In this document: in pieces, positions 12,301 through 22,590 of the stretch
How positions within the stretch are numbered: the stretch's first letter is position 1
Layout: each line of letters starts with the position of its first letter
Origin: Solen grandis
Lineage: Eukaryota > Mollusca > Bivalvia > Adapedonta > Solenidae
DNA: 64,000 nucleotides
Assembly: GCA_021229015.1 (NCBI GenBank)
Contig: CM037789.1
Span: 27,739,480-27,803,479, forward strand
Reading direction: 5' to 3'
The notes under the pieces: model-generated
What the model was told of the DNA's origin: nothing
Databases searched by the model: none
Seen by the model: the letters and a program-made list of their open reading frames with translations, nothing else
Translations under genes and position numbers: made by a program

Positions 12301-15300
12301 TACTACTATCTTCATAAACCGTGATAAAACTAACTTTTAACACATGCTTTGTTTTCATACGTAATTTTTGTATGATTTTCTGCTTAAATCATAAAAAACA
12401 CACATTAAATCATTTCATCTCCGCGTCAATGCGTCCCTGTTTTCAGATGCGGGCTGCCTTAAGCATATCTTGTTATCATATAATACAATAAACCGTGTTT
12501 TATTAAATGGGTACGATCATTCGTTGGTACGAAAGAGATTTCGCAATTTATGTGCTACGATACGTATGACTCGTCTAAATTTATGAAATATAATAAAATG
12601 CATACAGAACATGATTTGAATTGCTTTTTTATGCTTTCCAGCTTTATTGAATGCAGATTTAAAAATAATGGTTCAGTAATATCTAGACAATTTTGATATA
12701 TTGGCAAGATTTTAAAATTTATTGTACTAATAAATCGGAGTTATGTTCTAAACCAGTCTGACAATGCAGACAACGTTTTCTGTTAAGTATAACGTCAAGT
12801 TTTTGTGGTTCACCCAGAACTGGTATTGAAACTTGTTCAAGAACATTTATGGTTTCAACAGAATAGATCTACATTACACTTCAATGTCATTTAGTATGTT
12901 GGTTTACAATATCCAAATTTCAATATTTAATATCTTGTTTGTTTGATTGTAAACTAACGTTGTCGCCCTAACAGCAGGGGTCCGTTTCACTAAACTGCTT
13001 GCGAAAATAAATCTTGTAATAGTGTAATGTTTGTTTCATGCAATGAAACTGTCTTTGTGCGTTATGCGCAAAAAAAAAATGAAATTAGTCAATACGCATC
13101 GCAGGACAATATTCTTTCGACACTTTCCATGTGTTTTTTGTTCTCCAGACATAAGGAATAAACAAATGTAAAATAGATATTTGTTTGTTTATTGTTTGTT
13201 TATTGGGTTTATCGTCCCACCGACAGTATCTCATTCATTTTAAGACGATGTCTACTTGAGACAGATATAGTGCTGCCACACTGCAGTATCACGCCTTAGA
13301 CATGTAACATGATACCACACCAAGTCACATTATTCTGACACCGGGCCAATCAGTCCTGAGTGCCAAGCAAAGGAGCCATACCAGTACCATTTATACGACG
13401 TTTGTTTAAAAAGATGTAAGTAAACATATAGTAGGTTACTCTATTCCCACCCCTCAATGTTTTCAACAAATACATGTTTATATTAGCAACTCGGGACACA
13501 AGGGCTAACCCTACAAGTATGTATCACCAATTACAGTAACATTTTTTTAATAAAAATGGAAATTTTATCTACGACACGTAACTGGAAAATAAGGGCATGT
13601 GTACTCCCATTGCGATGCTTTTTTTCCATCACAAGTGATTAACGTCTAACCGATCGGAAATTCGACCATTCAACCGACTGTTCAATACATTTCCATCGAT
13701 CATCAATTATCCCTCATTCATCACCATACTTTAATCTATCCATCCTTCATTCATCCATCTCATCACTCACTCCATTACACTGACTTACCTTCTACACAAC
13801 AGAGATGAAAGAAAGTGGTTACTATGGCAACAGTGGACAGTGACAGTGGCCATATTGTCAACACGGATATGCCCATTTTGTTGACTTTCAAATCTTACAT
13901 ATGCAAACGGACTGTACAACACACCGGATGTGTAAAGTACTCGTAGATGTAATGATTGTGTGAATCTCATGATACAGGCAATCACGTCCATCATAAAATC
14001 GTGCATTATGTCCAATACCGTTAATGTCGCCTTATGAATTAGCCCCATTTGCACACTTATACAAGGTATTTTAAAAATCACTATAGCAATTATAACCAAC
14101 AGAGAGATACCTAAGAGATGTTAACAAGTAGTTGAAATTGGATAACGTAGCTAACAACAGACTCTGTCGCCACATGTCTTTGTTTTTAATGCTCCTTTCA
14201 AAATGTTCAACATGTTGAACTTGTATTGATAAATGCATGACACATTGTTTTTCTGTTAACAGCAAAGTTGGTATAAGCCGACGACAGGTGGTAGAAAAAT
14301 GAAATGTTCGGAAAAATCGAAAAATTCGTAAAACCGAGAATAAGCTCATTAAAGTGCACGTGCTTCATATTTATAGACAAAATTGAATTATATTTATATG
14401 TGGAACACTATACCATAATATAAAATCAGTTTTAGATAAGTAAACTACATGTCCATTGGCCATGATTTTGTTTTAATCAAAGTTGGCAGTAATTAACATA
14501 TCTAGAGGTGTGTTAATACCTTTGCAGACGTCACAGCATTTCCTTACTTCAAGAAAATCAAACAAAATCACGTGACATCCCTCAGTACTTCGACACTGGG
14601 TTTGGGAACATTTGACAATTTTGTTCTGAAAAAAAAGAGTAAGTAAATAGGTAAGTAAATCAATAATTCCAAATCATTGTATTACGAGGAATGAAGTACA
14701 TATAAAAATGATATTCAGTATAAAGTTTAGTATATACGAGTATAACTTTAGTACCTATATATATTTAATTATACATATAAGAAAAACAAAACTGAAATAA
14801 GTTTATGTGAATCAATTACCAACTGTTTGCATTTTTTTTATAATAAACGTATGAATACAAATTCAATAAATATACATCAAAGTTCACTATGCACTAAATG
14901 TCTCCCATGTCTTTCGTATTCAAAAACTTAAACAATACATGAACACAAACAAAATTTTATTGTCTTTACTTTAAAAACACTCAACCAACAAACAACAACA
15001 AAACAAAAATAAGACGTCATATAAAACAACAATGACATAATGAATAAATATTACACACTTTTTCAAAACAATATTTCAACTACCGGTAAAAGTCAAAACC
15101 GTTGAATGTTTTTGATGCTTAACCCTTTCCCTCATAAAGGACACCATGAAAAGACCTATGCGAACAGCATAAAACCAGATCAGCCTGCGAGTAACTCGCA
15201 GGCTGATCAGCTTTTATGCTGTTCGCTGCTCCTCAGTGGTCTGGTAATGAGGGTTTTACAATTAAATTTGGTAAGGTTTGAGTCTGGCTTTCTGCAGAAC

Positions 15301-15430
15301 AGGCTTTATGTGGTACCTATTGAGTGCGTCAAAATGAGTGTATGAGGGAAAGGGTTAAGCATACAATGTATACCGATCATAGTAAAAATGAAGTTAACTT
15401 GAATCATTGAATCATGTTGACGCTATTAGT

Positions 15431-15470
<40 letters not shown>

Positions 15471-17725
15471 AACACCATTACCGTCATAATATAAAGAGTT
15501 CTCTTCGTACAAAAATCCAATATATAAATTTGAAATATGTATATGTTATCTAACACCATTAAACTATTTTCGAATTTTCCGTGTATGACAGACGACGAGA
15601 ATATTTTTCTTGAGTTAATGAATTAATCCCTTCCATTAGAACATGGGATGGATGAAATAAACAAATATATAGAATTTCGCACTGATAGAGGAATTTGCAT
15701 AAGTCAAATACATATTACAGGAAAAGTATGGAAAACAAATGGATTCCTGAAATTAAGATGTTGTTTATTTCTAGAAAAACACTAAGCAAATATTCCATTA
15801 AACTTAAAACTAGCAGCGAGGAAGTAAATTAATGCAGATAACTGTGAGAGGAAATCTCAGTAAAAATACGAAAAAAAATCTAGTTTATAAATAAATGCAA
15901 ATTATTGTTTCGAATTTCTGTATTGTGCTCAACATTATCTATTGTAAAAAAAATGCTAATGTATAGAATAACGATAGGAAATAAAAACAAGTTAACTAAC
16001 GAATAATGTCAAAAATATGTTTGTGGATATTTATCGATATTTCCCCATACATATACCGCCATCCTTTCTATGAGACCGGTGTCAATTTATACTTTCATGT
16101 ATTACAAGATACAAGAATCTTTATTTCATGTCGGTTGTACAATTTCAAACATTAGCTGTAAGCTATTTACCACAAAAAGATTACATATTATACGAGTATT
16201 TTGCCATTTTTTTTATAACACTTGCGTAAGACAAAAAGTATTCACTTAATTTTTATTTTTATCTTTTATATACCTGTGAATAATCAATCATATACAAATA
16301 AAAAAATATATTGACATTGCGTTGACATTAAGAAAGCACATGAGAAAAAAAACCTGGTCATTTCTGCTCAATTGTGTTAAGCTGTTAAAATATTAACACC
16401 AAACGTCCGTCATATTGTGATAAGACCCGCATCTCCCATCCCAGGACTCGTATTCTTTGCTTTCAGAAACCTAAATTAAAGCTCAAAGAAACACGGCAGC
16501 TTAGTTTTCACTAGATATTAGAACAGTCGAAAAAAAAAATCAACAAACCGCGAAGATTGCCGCACACGTATTTTCACAATGAAAAGCAATCTTAAGTTAT
16601 TTCTTTTCAAACTGCGAGCCCATAGTATGTACATATATTTATTAAGGTAATTTGGGGACCTCCCGGAATTATCATTTTTCAATATAACCGCAGTAGGATG
16701 AATGGGAAGATAGGGAATGAAATAAAACACCGGGTGATGGTATGGCAATCGGAACACTTCAGTCTTTTCGTAGTCCTCCCCTAAAGCACGAAACTGTGTT
16801 TTGCTGAATAGATGAAATCTGAATATTAATAAAATAAAAATGAACACGAGAGCTAAAGTGATGATTCGGGAATAAAGTCGTGGCGGTTGAACGTCCCACC
16901 ACTATCATTTCAATCATTTTCCCTCGCAACTGTCTCTTTATGTTGTTGCATGGTTCGTATTGTCATTTTCTAAATCACGTTCAGAACCCACCACCCACAC
17001 ACACACACCCATACACACTTAGACCCCCCCCCCACAACAACAAAAATAAGATATATAAAAATATAAAATGAATGAATAGAGATAAAACAACAACAATAAA
17101 CACAAACAACAAACGACGAAAACAAACAACAACGGTAAATAAAAAAAATAAAAACAATAATGAAGACGAAAACGAATTATTAAATGCGTTGAATCAATTG
17201 AACGCGATCAATTTTGGACAAAATTACATACTATAGGAAAATGGAAGAAAAATACAGAAAAGTGTAATAATCAGCCTGGTACCGTACGACGGGCCAGTGA
17301 TGACGTATTAATTACATTCGTCTGACTTATATTGATGTTTGTAAATTAACCGACACGGCTAGTCGCAGTTCGTCGGGACCAGATGTTAACAGTGACCATA
17401 AATATTTCGTCGGCAATCCGTCATTCCCGTCATCTTCCCGACGGTTGTGGATTTTTAACAAGGCCGGGCTCACACACACAAAAAAATATCGATCAATATT
17501 AGTTTTCTCTATTTTAGTGGTAAAAAAAACACATTCCGTTATAGATACGGGTGACAATTGGTTTTGTCATTTATTGTATAAATATTGATTAAATTCGGCC
17601 ATTAATTTTGTAATGTTGTCAACTGAATTAGAGTATCAAGATGAAAGCCGCCAATGGATTAAAAAAGCAACCGAGAAAACCCTAAGAACAAGGCAATAGA
17701 TTGATCTCGTTTTAAATGAAGAAAT

Positions 17726-17756
<31 letters not shown>

Positions 17757-18048
17757 AGCAGCAACAACAACAACACATGTATATGTTTGTGTGTTTAACC
17801 CTAATTATCAACAACATAAATATTTGAAAAAAGGAAGAATAATTTAATAGATTAAATAAAGAACGAATAATTGGTTAAATAATAAATAATAACCTAAGAC
17901 CAAATGTAAAGTAAAGGAGGGATGGTAGCCGGATAGACCCGGATGAAGAAAAAATAACTTACCATGCACATGCACGAGATACACGGGCTGTCGGAGATAC
18001 CAGGCACGTGCACGGGTTCGCCCTCGTTCTGGCATGACGCGAATTTAC
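14..18048 (-). CDS. BMPER: BMPER / Crossveinless-2, middle part (five VWC domains), nine exons
   Basis: Join on the minus strand, 5' to 3': 18048-17963, 14625-14520, 11424-11342, 8969-8879, 7307-7225, 6499-6400, 3720-3611, 3180-3043, 170-14. All nine join in frame with AG acceptors and GT donors (one GC donor), giving 317 whole codons. The product is five VWC domains with 10, 8, 10, 10 and 10 cysteines; each ends in the typical CCxxC. BMPER/CV-2 is a secreted extracellular BMP-binding protein that promotes or limits BMP signalling. Support for BMPER over KCP or chordin: exactly five VWCs; VWC1 has 'PCISCMCM' then 'NKIVKC'; VWC2 has C-x4-C instead of CxxCxC, as I recall for vertebrate BMPER; a GQRKIY linker precedes VWC4. 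The N-terminus (signal peptide) is upstream and not located; the first two exon bases complete a codon from that missing exon. The VWD and TIL domains should lie left of position 1. Introns are 0.4-3.3 kb. Confidence 0.9.
338..368. repeat. (AAT)n microsatellite
   Basis: About ten AAT units in a BMPER intron. Confidence 0.95.
421..472. repeat. Inverted repeat / hairpin
   Basis: Arms GC[GA]AAACTATGCTAAGTGC and its complement around a short AT-rich loop. Probably a small foldback relic. Confidence 0.7.
2529..2739. mobile_element. Mariner/Tc1-type MITE (TA target site)
   Basis: 211 bp bounded by TA on both sides. Terminal inverted repeats begin CTGT[GA]AATCATTAATTTTC and match for about 19-20 bases. 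Interior is rich in 'CACGAA/TTCGTGGG' motifs. TA duplication plus CTGT ends suggest a Tc1/mariner-mobilised element; no transposase inside. Confidence 0.75.
3043..3180 (-). CDS. BMPER: BMPER exon: second half of VWC4 and start of VWC5
   Basis: 138 bp, acceptor 'ttacag', donor 'gtaagt', phase 0 at both ends. Encodes NGTSVCEREVCPHLAC.., ..KSCCMKCPEIKQCLHEGSYYT. The last eight or so residues are already the first Cys-x3-Gly-x2-Tyr of VWC5, so the phase-1 intron normally found between modules is absent here. Confidence 0.93.
3611..3720 (-). CDS. BMPER: BMPER exon: linker and first half of VWC4
   Basis: 110 bp, acceptor 'ttttccag', donor 'gtaggc', phases 2 to 0. Encodes split Gly, then QRKIYTLPRGRCFYQKK.., ..DNCTSCQCR. 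The linker G-QRK-[IV]-[YF]-x-LP followed by the VWC4 cysteines is the best single BMPER signature in the window. An open frame on the opposite strand here (from 3596) is only the shadow of this exon. Confidence 0.93.
4270..4515 (+). mobile_element. SINE-B copy
   Basis: Plus orientation. A TGTTCGATTCCCGACC box-B-like stretch near 4331 is followed by the family body (GTGACTGGGTGTGGTATCAT near 4457-4476). Diverged. Confidence 0.55.
4672..4712. repeat. Perfect 18-bp-arm hairpin
   Basis: CATTTTATTATAGGCTTA and its exact complement flank a four-base loop. The palindrome extends outward imperfectly to about 4660-4718. Confidence 0.85.
5071..5309 (-). mobile_element. SINE-A, full length
   Basis: tRNA-derived SINE. 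Head (at the right end) reads GGGCCTCTGTAGCCGAGAGG on the minus strand with a box-B-like GGGTTCGAATCC relative; tail ends in the GTCGAAGCGACGGTAAACTC motif. Molluscs carry such V-SINE-like families; exact name not assigned. Confidence 0.8.
5311..5616 (-). mobile_element. SINE-B with tRNA-like head
   Basis: Head on the minus strand starts near 5616 with CTGTGGCCGAGTGGTTTGAT (box A) and a GGGTTCGACCC box B. The body holds the conserved GACATG..GCATGATACCACA stretch and ends in a 'GTGGGACGTTA' tail. It abuts the SINE-A at 5071-5309 with almost no gap. Confidence 0.75.
6400..6499 (-). CDS. BMPER: BMPER exon: second half of VWC3
   Basis: 100 bp, acceptor 'ttttcacag', donor 'gtaagc', phases 0 to 1. 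Encodes NGGVSCEKRSCPVLNC.. and ..GDCCPKCK plus split Gly. Six cysteines complete VWC3. The CPVLNC motif is typical of the BMPER/KCP type of VWC. Confidence 0.93.
7225..7307 (-). CDS. BMPER: BMPER exon: first half of VWC3
   Basis: 83 bp, acceptor 'ttttacag'. It encodes split Gly, CYFDGRELQNGDRF.., ..PCVQCTCK. The donor is AAG|GCAAGT, a GC-AG type 5' splice site; every other position matches the consensus and the reading frame continues exactly into 6499. Four cysteines, CxxCxC intact. Confidence 0.92.
7537..7602. repeat. (GAT)n microsatellite
   Basis: Imperfect GAT/GCT trinucleotide tract in the BMPER intron between 7308 and 8878. The rest of that 1571-bp intron shows no repeat I can classify and no convincing exon. 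Confidence 0.9.
8842..8869. repeat. (GA)n microsatellite next to a splice donor
   Basis: Fourteen GA units. On the coding strand this is a (CT)n tract beginning a few bases after the GTATTC donor of the VWC2 second-half exon. Confidence 0.95.
8879..8969 (-). CDS. BMPER: BMPER exon: second half of VWC2
   Basis: 91 bp, acceptor 'tttcag', donor 'gtattc', phases 0 to 1. Encodes ASVITRSHIQCYTPC.. and ..PGQCCPSCE plus a split Gly. Five cysteines instead of six, matching the reduced VWC2 of BMPER. A (CT)n tract on the coding strand (plus strand 8842-8869) sits only a few bases inside the following intron. Confidence 0.91.
10275..10474 (-). mobile_element. SINE-A copy, diverged
   Basis: Shares CTGCGACAGTA, GGTGGAGGAAGA, CCAGCTAGAAGGCTT and the head remnant AAGCCACGGAAG with SINE-A, with several indels. 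Lies in the BMPER intron 8970-11341. Confidence 0.7.
11190..11310. repeat. CA-rich simple repeat
   Basis: Irregular (CA)n with CACACTCA variants, adjacent to the donor of the first VWC2 exon. Open frames crossing it are spurious. Confidence 0.9.
11342..11424 (-). CDS. BMPER: BMPER exon: first half of VWC2
   Basis: 83 bp, acceptor 'atttcag', donor 'gtaagt'. Encodes a split Gly, then CEYQGLSYADGESW.. and ..PCSAVTCK. The C-x3-G-x2-Y-x2-G-x2-W spacing is textbook VWC. The usual CxxCxC is here C-x4-C, so one cysteine is missing; the same oddity is remembered for vertebrate BMPER VWC2, which makes it diagnostic rather than damage. A CA-rich simple tract (about 11190-11310) lies just beyond the donor. 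Confidence 0.92.
11604..11845 (+). mobile_element. MITE-1 copy 1 (TTAA-flanked, piggyBac type)
   Basis: TTAA then CCCTTTCCCTCATATAG..., ending ...ATGAGGGAAAGGG then TTAA. Ends are inverted repeats of about 13-14 bp. A central hairpin at 11740-11802 has 30-bp arms. No coding capacity. TTAA duplication and CCC/GGG ends are the hallmark of piggyBac-mobilised elements. Confidence 0.88.
11904..12083. mobile_element. Foldback element with ~70-bp imperfect inverted repeats
   Basis: Left arm CTTTACCAATATTTTGGCAA.. and right arm ..TTGCCGAAATATTTGTAAAG are complementary, continuing through ACCTTTGTC and CCACTAC blocks. About 180 bp, no ORF. Lies 58 bp right of MITE-1 copy 1. Confidence 0.7.
13192..13402 (-). 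mobile_element. SINE-B copy, 5' truncated
   Basis: Tail TTTATCGTCCCACCGACAGT, body TGCTGCCACACTGCAGTATC and CATGATACCACACCAAGTCAC; the tRNA-like head is missing. Confidence 0.7.
14520..14625 (-). CDS. BMPER: BMPER exon: second half of VWC1
   Basis: 106 bp, acceptor 'tttcag', donor 'gtatta'. It starts in phase 0 and leaves one base. It encodes NKIVKCSQTQC.. and ends ..KCCDVCK followed by a split Gly. Six cysteines complete VWC1. The NK[IV]xxC opening is characteristic of CV-2/BMPER VWC1, the subdomain known in the family for BMP contact (established for zebrafish CV2). Confidence 0.93.
15119..15358 (-). mobile_element. MITE-1 copy 2
   Basis: TTAA at both ends, reverse orientation, all family CpGs intact. 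A short open frame across it is a repeat artefact. Confidence 0.88.
15431..15470. repeat. (GAT)n microsatellite
   Basis: About 13 perfect GAT units. Confidence 0.95.
17727..17776. repeat. Compound trinucleotide microsatellite (ATC)n(AGC)n(AAC)n
   Basis: Three adjoining tracts differing by one base step: ATC to AGC to AAC. Confidence 0.95.
17963..18048 (-). CDS. BMPER: BMPER exon: first half of VWC1
   Basis: 86 bp, flanked by 'ttttgcag' acceptor and 'gtaagt' donor on the minus strand. It starts in phase 2 (two bases finish a codon) and ends in phase 0. It encodes KFASCQNEGEPVHVPG.. and then ..PCISCMCM, with four of the ten VWC cysteines. The missing upstream exon must end with one base of a split codon, usually Gly in this gene. 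CpG-rich compared with its flanks, as expected for an exon here. Confidence 0.92.
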
Positions 18049-18878
18049 CTGCAAAACAATAAACACGTAAATTGTTTTTATTCGGTCAGACCGCAGGCTC
18101 AAGCGCAAGATATATTAAATCTGTATTTCTTATTCATCTATTTCTGACATTTTCTTTAGTCAAGCATACCCTTCATCAATGATATACTTGTTTAAATTTC
18201 ATCGATGCAATTTCCAACTCAGCCATTATTATAACAGGAATTCTCGTCTTTTTTTTATACAATTATGTTGAAATTGAGTATAAATTTGACTTCATTTGAA
18301 AATATTTTTTTTTCCGAAAGAAAAAAATCAACATGATTACAAAATAGCAGAACCACATGTGAAATGTACAGTGTAATACATTTCTATGATCGCGACTGAA
18401 ATTAAACATGTCGAAATGAAAAATAGATAGATCTAACTTCTAAACCATGAAATTATAATATTATTTCATGCTAAGGGTATAAGATTGAGTAATATTCCAC
18501 CACACCCTATAAACGATAAGATGTGACATTTCTAGAGAATGATTTCACATAAATCGTAAAAATTCTTTAAAACTTCATAAAGTTTTCTACAATTCTATGT
18601 TAACGTCCGTAGTCATCAATTGAACTTCTAGGTTGTAACTCTTAAATTTAAATTTTATAGATATCGAACATTGGAGTATTAATTACCGCCTAAATCAAGC
18701 ATCATTCCTGTCACCATATTATGTCAATCTATTTTTATTTATTTTATTGCTTTCACCTAGAAACATTGTTTATATTGTCTTCTTTCTATTTATCATGTAG
18801 TGACAGTACTAAATGAAGCAATTCTATCAATCATTTCACTTCATATTTAATTTATCAGTTGCAGCTTTGATATTATTC

Positions 18879-19120
18879 GGGGCCTCCGTGGCCGAGAGGG
18901 TAAAGTCGTTGACTTCAGAACTCACTCAGCTCCTCACCGCGTGGGTTCGAAACCCGGAAGGACCATTCGGATTTTCATGTGAGGAAGCCTTCCAGCTGGC
19001 TTGCGGTAGGTCGGTAGTTCTACCCGGATGCCTCCGTGCATTCGGGGTCTTCCTCCACCTGTAGTTAGCTGACGTCGCTTATATGACTGAAATACTGTCG
19101 AAGCGACGGTTAAACTCAAC
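18879..19120 (+). mobile_element. SINE-A, full length
   Basis: Head GGGGCCTCCGTGGCCGAGAG, box B GTGGGTTCGAAACCC, body CTTCCTCCACCTGTAGTTAG, tail CTGTCGAAGCGACGG. The best-preserved SINE-A of the window. Confidence 0.85.
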
Positions 19121-19689
19121 TAGTCATGTCAAGTTTTGATAATATTCGAAACAATCGTATAACCCCGATTTCTTTCGTACTGAAATCAATTTTATTATTT
19201 TCATTGTTAATAAAAATCAATCATTTTCTGTATTCGCTACAATGAGTGTCATCAGTCTACCAAAAGAATTAAAATGTATCCCTACGCGTGTTCTTAGTGA
19301 TGATTTGAAAAGGAAGAGTGACAAGCAGACTATTAACCTATCAACCGCGCGCTGTCAGTCTATTGCACCTGTTAATTTCATCTATGATAGCCATCTGCAA
19401 GCAGACGACCTTGTAATTTTGCCACATTAGTCCTGATGTCCAGGTCAAAATACCTCACCCTTCGGACATTGTCCAGGTGTGTATATTGGGTGATAATGAT
19501 CCCTGGTCAGTGATGACCGCTAATGATGGCCCATCATATGTGTCCATATTCGTTAAGTACGAGACTGGCCGGGCCGAAACACTTGCCGCCATTTTTATTC
19601 TATAACATGTATATGGAAGGTGATATTTCTACTGTGATTATTATGTTAATGTGGTTATTTAATAAAAACACGGGGAAGGGGAAAATAGA

Positions 19690-20185
19690 TTTTCATTTTA
19701 TATTATACTAACTGATAAAATACCGTGTTCTATCTCTGAAATAAAATTCATATCTCACAGTGTAAGTGATAAAAAAAGTTATTTGTTAGCACTAACATCT
19801 CCGAAAAGAATAGGGTCGGTAGGTCGGCTAAACTTTTATTTTTTATTTAAACTTTTTTTTCCCATTTTTTAATAATTGACGAAAAACAGCGCTTTGCAAC
19901 CGTAATAGCCCGAATGCTACGAAAAAAAATAGGGTCGGTAGAAAAAAAAACATAGCGTCGGTCGGGTTAGTAGAAACTAGCAATTTTTATTACGCCTTAT
20001 AAAGGGTATGTAGTAGCAGTTAACATGAAATAAAAGAAAACCTGTTTGTTTTGAGTGAATATGGAATATATCTCATCTCGAAGTGATACGATTTTCACAT
20101 TTTCACTTTAACTACTCGCTCGTAAAAAATCAAATCGTATCACTTCTCGATGGGATATATTCCATATCACTCAAAACAAATAAAT
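19690..20185. repeat. Dispersed repeat family F with inverted repeat
   Basis: Shares CTGATAAAATACCGTGTTCT-like, CACAGTGTAAGTGATA and TGTTTGTTTTGAGTGAATAT segments with 56018-56225. At 20039-20185 the copy folds: TTTTGAGTGAATATGGAATA.. pairs with ..TATTCCATATCACTCAAAA. It also contains AGGGTCGGTAGGTCGG and a second GGGTCGGT block. Confidence 0.6.
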
Positions 20186-21833
20186 ATCCTCGATATATAT
20201 CAAACTATATCAAAATTCTGATTTATTTAGCACCAAAGGGAAAATTTTTTTTTTAAAAAAAAAATTTTTTTTTTCCCCAATATCGACAATTTATTGTACG
20301 CGATAGTATACGACTGTATACATATGTTCGAACTATCAGGTAGAAATCATATGAACTTTATGTACAATAAAAAATCATGTGACATAATTACTGATGTGTG
20401 GATTTTTCATTATAGTCTACACATTTTTATTTTAAGATAGAATATAATTATATTTACTAGATAATTTTAAGATATTCATTTAGAGTATATATGTATATTG
20501 CATTATCAATTTAATTCAGACTTCAGTGTTACTTCACTTTACTTAAAATCAACTTTTCAACTGACAACATATTATATTCAATGGACTGCTTTATGCTCTC
20601 CGATATACTGTTATTTTTTTATATTATGTTGTATTCTTTACCACTGATTTTCACGCTTTGGGCTTTGTAAAGTTCAACGCAATAAACCGATTGAAAATTT
20701 AGATTGTATTTTATATGATCGTGCATAGCATAGCCTTGACCAGCAAAAACAACAACAAAAAACAACAACAAAAAAAATAAAAATAAAAATAAATAAATAA
20801 ATAAATAAAAAAAGAAAAAAAGAAAAAAAGAAATAAAATAAGTTTTTCCACAAATTATGATTTCGTGTACTTCCCTTTACACACATGTCTTTTTTTAATT
20901 TTTGATTTCCCATAATTCCAAACTTAATTACTGAAACGATCTTTAATATTGGCATATTTCATTCCATTTACAAATTAATATTGAAACCTCTTGAATATTA
21001 GACTGACTTAGAGATTCTATATCAATCAAATGTGTGAAGTTACGAGAGATTTATTTGTCATATTCGACATGCTCATTAGTTACCTAGACTAGTGCCTTCC
21101 TTTTTCCGTCAAAAGGAATCTGCACTCTTCCTCGACTAATCATAAACTATCCAGATATGGGCAGAATCGACACTATATGTTTGTACAGTATGATTTTGGG
21201 GGGATTTTTTTCTCTAAAAGGGCACGGGACTGTAATAAATATGTGAGAATTATTGCTTGAAATAAGGATGACGAAGTAATTTATCTGATTTCATTTTATT
21301 TATGTTTATTATTTAGCATAAAAAATCTAACCCGATGACGTTTGAATGTGTAAATTTTGTGTACGTCTTAAAATCAATTAACAAACAAAATAAGATCGAA
21401 GAGAGATTGAAAGATAGAAAAGTGTGATTTAAGAAGTAAATAGAAAGAAGGAGAACGGAGAAAGAACATTCACTCTGGCGTCATCAACGATTTGTCATAC
21501 GGAAGATTCCGGAGATTGGCGAAATAATACGTTTATGTGTGTATGGGGGAGTACTTCCATGAACCTGTTTTGTAAAACTGGTTTTGTGAGGGGGAAAATC
21601 TGAACGGCATGACCGTGATAATTCAATCTGGATAATTGTATAAGATCTGATTATCTTAAATACAATCTTGTCCAATGACTTTTGATTCTGAGACAAAATT
21701 TAAAGATATGTTAAGTGAAATGAATTTATTTGATTGTCATCAATTTTCGCAACAGAGTTCAAACTGTAGACTATTTAAGTATATTAAACAATATGCGTAC
21801 ATGAATATTTCTGAACATGACATATCGACTCAA

Positions 21834-21888
21834 AATAAATAAATAAATAAAAATAAATAAAAAAAAAAAAATAAATAAATAAATAAAA

Positions 21889-21923
<35 letters not shown>

Positions 21924-21925
21924 AT
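21834..21925. repeat. (AAAT)n tract
   Basis: AAAT units with an A-run interruption. Confidence 0.95.
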
Positions 21926-22487
21926 CATTCTTCATTCTCATTAACTTTATTCAGTACACACTTTTAAATAAATCATTTTCAAATATTACTTTTTTTATCC
22001 TTCTCATTTTCACTTTTCCTATCTTTATTAAGTCTAAAATTTCTACCACCCAGTGAAATTCTTCATACAAAGATTTATTGACTTGTAACTCGTACGAAAT
22101 TATCATCGCCTGAAGAATTTTAAACGAAACTGCGTTTATTGACCGTTAAAACCCGCAAACTATTGAATTCTAATCACCCGAATCTGACAAACGCTCTACT
22201 ATAAGTTCACTAATAACTTTAGACAATAAAGCAAGCGTCTGGAGACAGAGACTGTTGTCAGGTTACGTCAGATAGCTAAGCATTTCCTATCAATGATCTG
22301 ATCATGGGTTTTTCTGGAGCTTTAGAGAGCAAATTAAGAAAGTGAATACGCTATCAATCATCACTGCAAAAATAAAAGAGAAAGGGAATTAAGAAGTGAT
22401 GCAAATTGCCGCTTACATCAATCCACATTGATGGAGGTTAGAATTAAGTGAAACAGCAAACAATAAGTAATACATGCTTAAAATCCG

Positions 22488-22590
22488 CGCTAACTTATAC
22501 TTAACTACTTAATGGTGGATTTTTGCTCTACTTGTTTCTTTGATTAAATACCAACAATATCTAATTTCTTAACAAATATTGTAAGTTATT
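22488..22590. repeat. Dispersed repeat family E, copy 1
   Basis: Shares 'cttaatggtggattt..ctacttgtttctttgat' and the 'ttcttaa[ct]aaatattg' segment with 34009-34100 and 41240-41345. Confidence 0.5.

Larger units (their letters stand above)
11425..14519 (-). other. BMPER intron with MITE-1, foldback element and SINE-B
   Basis: 3095 bp. Holds MITE-1 at 11604-11845, a foldback element at 11904-12083 and a 5'-truncated SINE-B at 13192-13402. The rest is unremarkable AT-rich DNA. Confidence 0.8.
14626..17962 (-). other. BMPER intron between the two VWC1 exons
   Basis: 3337 bp. Contains MITE-1 at 15119-15358, a (GAT)n tract at 15431-15470, a compound trinucleotide tract at 17727-17776 and a CpG-rich stretch (17270-17470) that could be a regulatory element. 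No exon seen. Confidence 0.8.

Noticed and set aside
15106..15345. Short ORFs sharing 'GHHEKTYANSIKPDQPASN' (also at 11703, 39825, 57900, 60798)
   Set aside because: All are translations of MITE-1 copies; similarity reflects the repeat, not a gene family.
20674..20955. 93-codon frame rich in Phe
   Set aside because: Translation of an A/T-rich simple tract.
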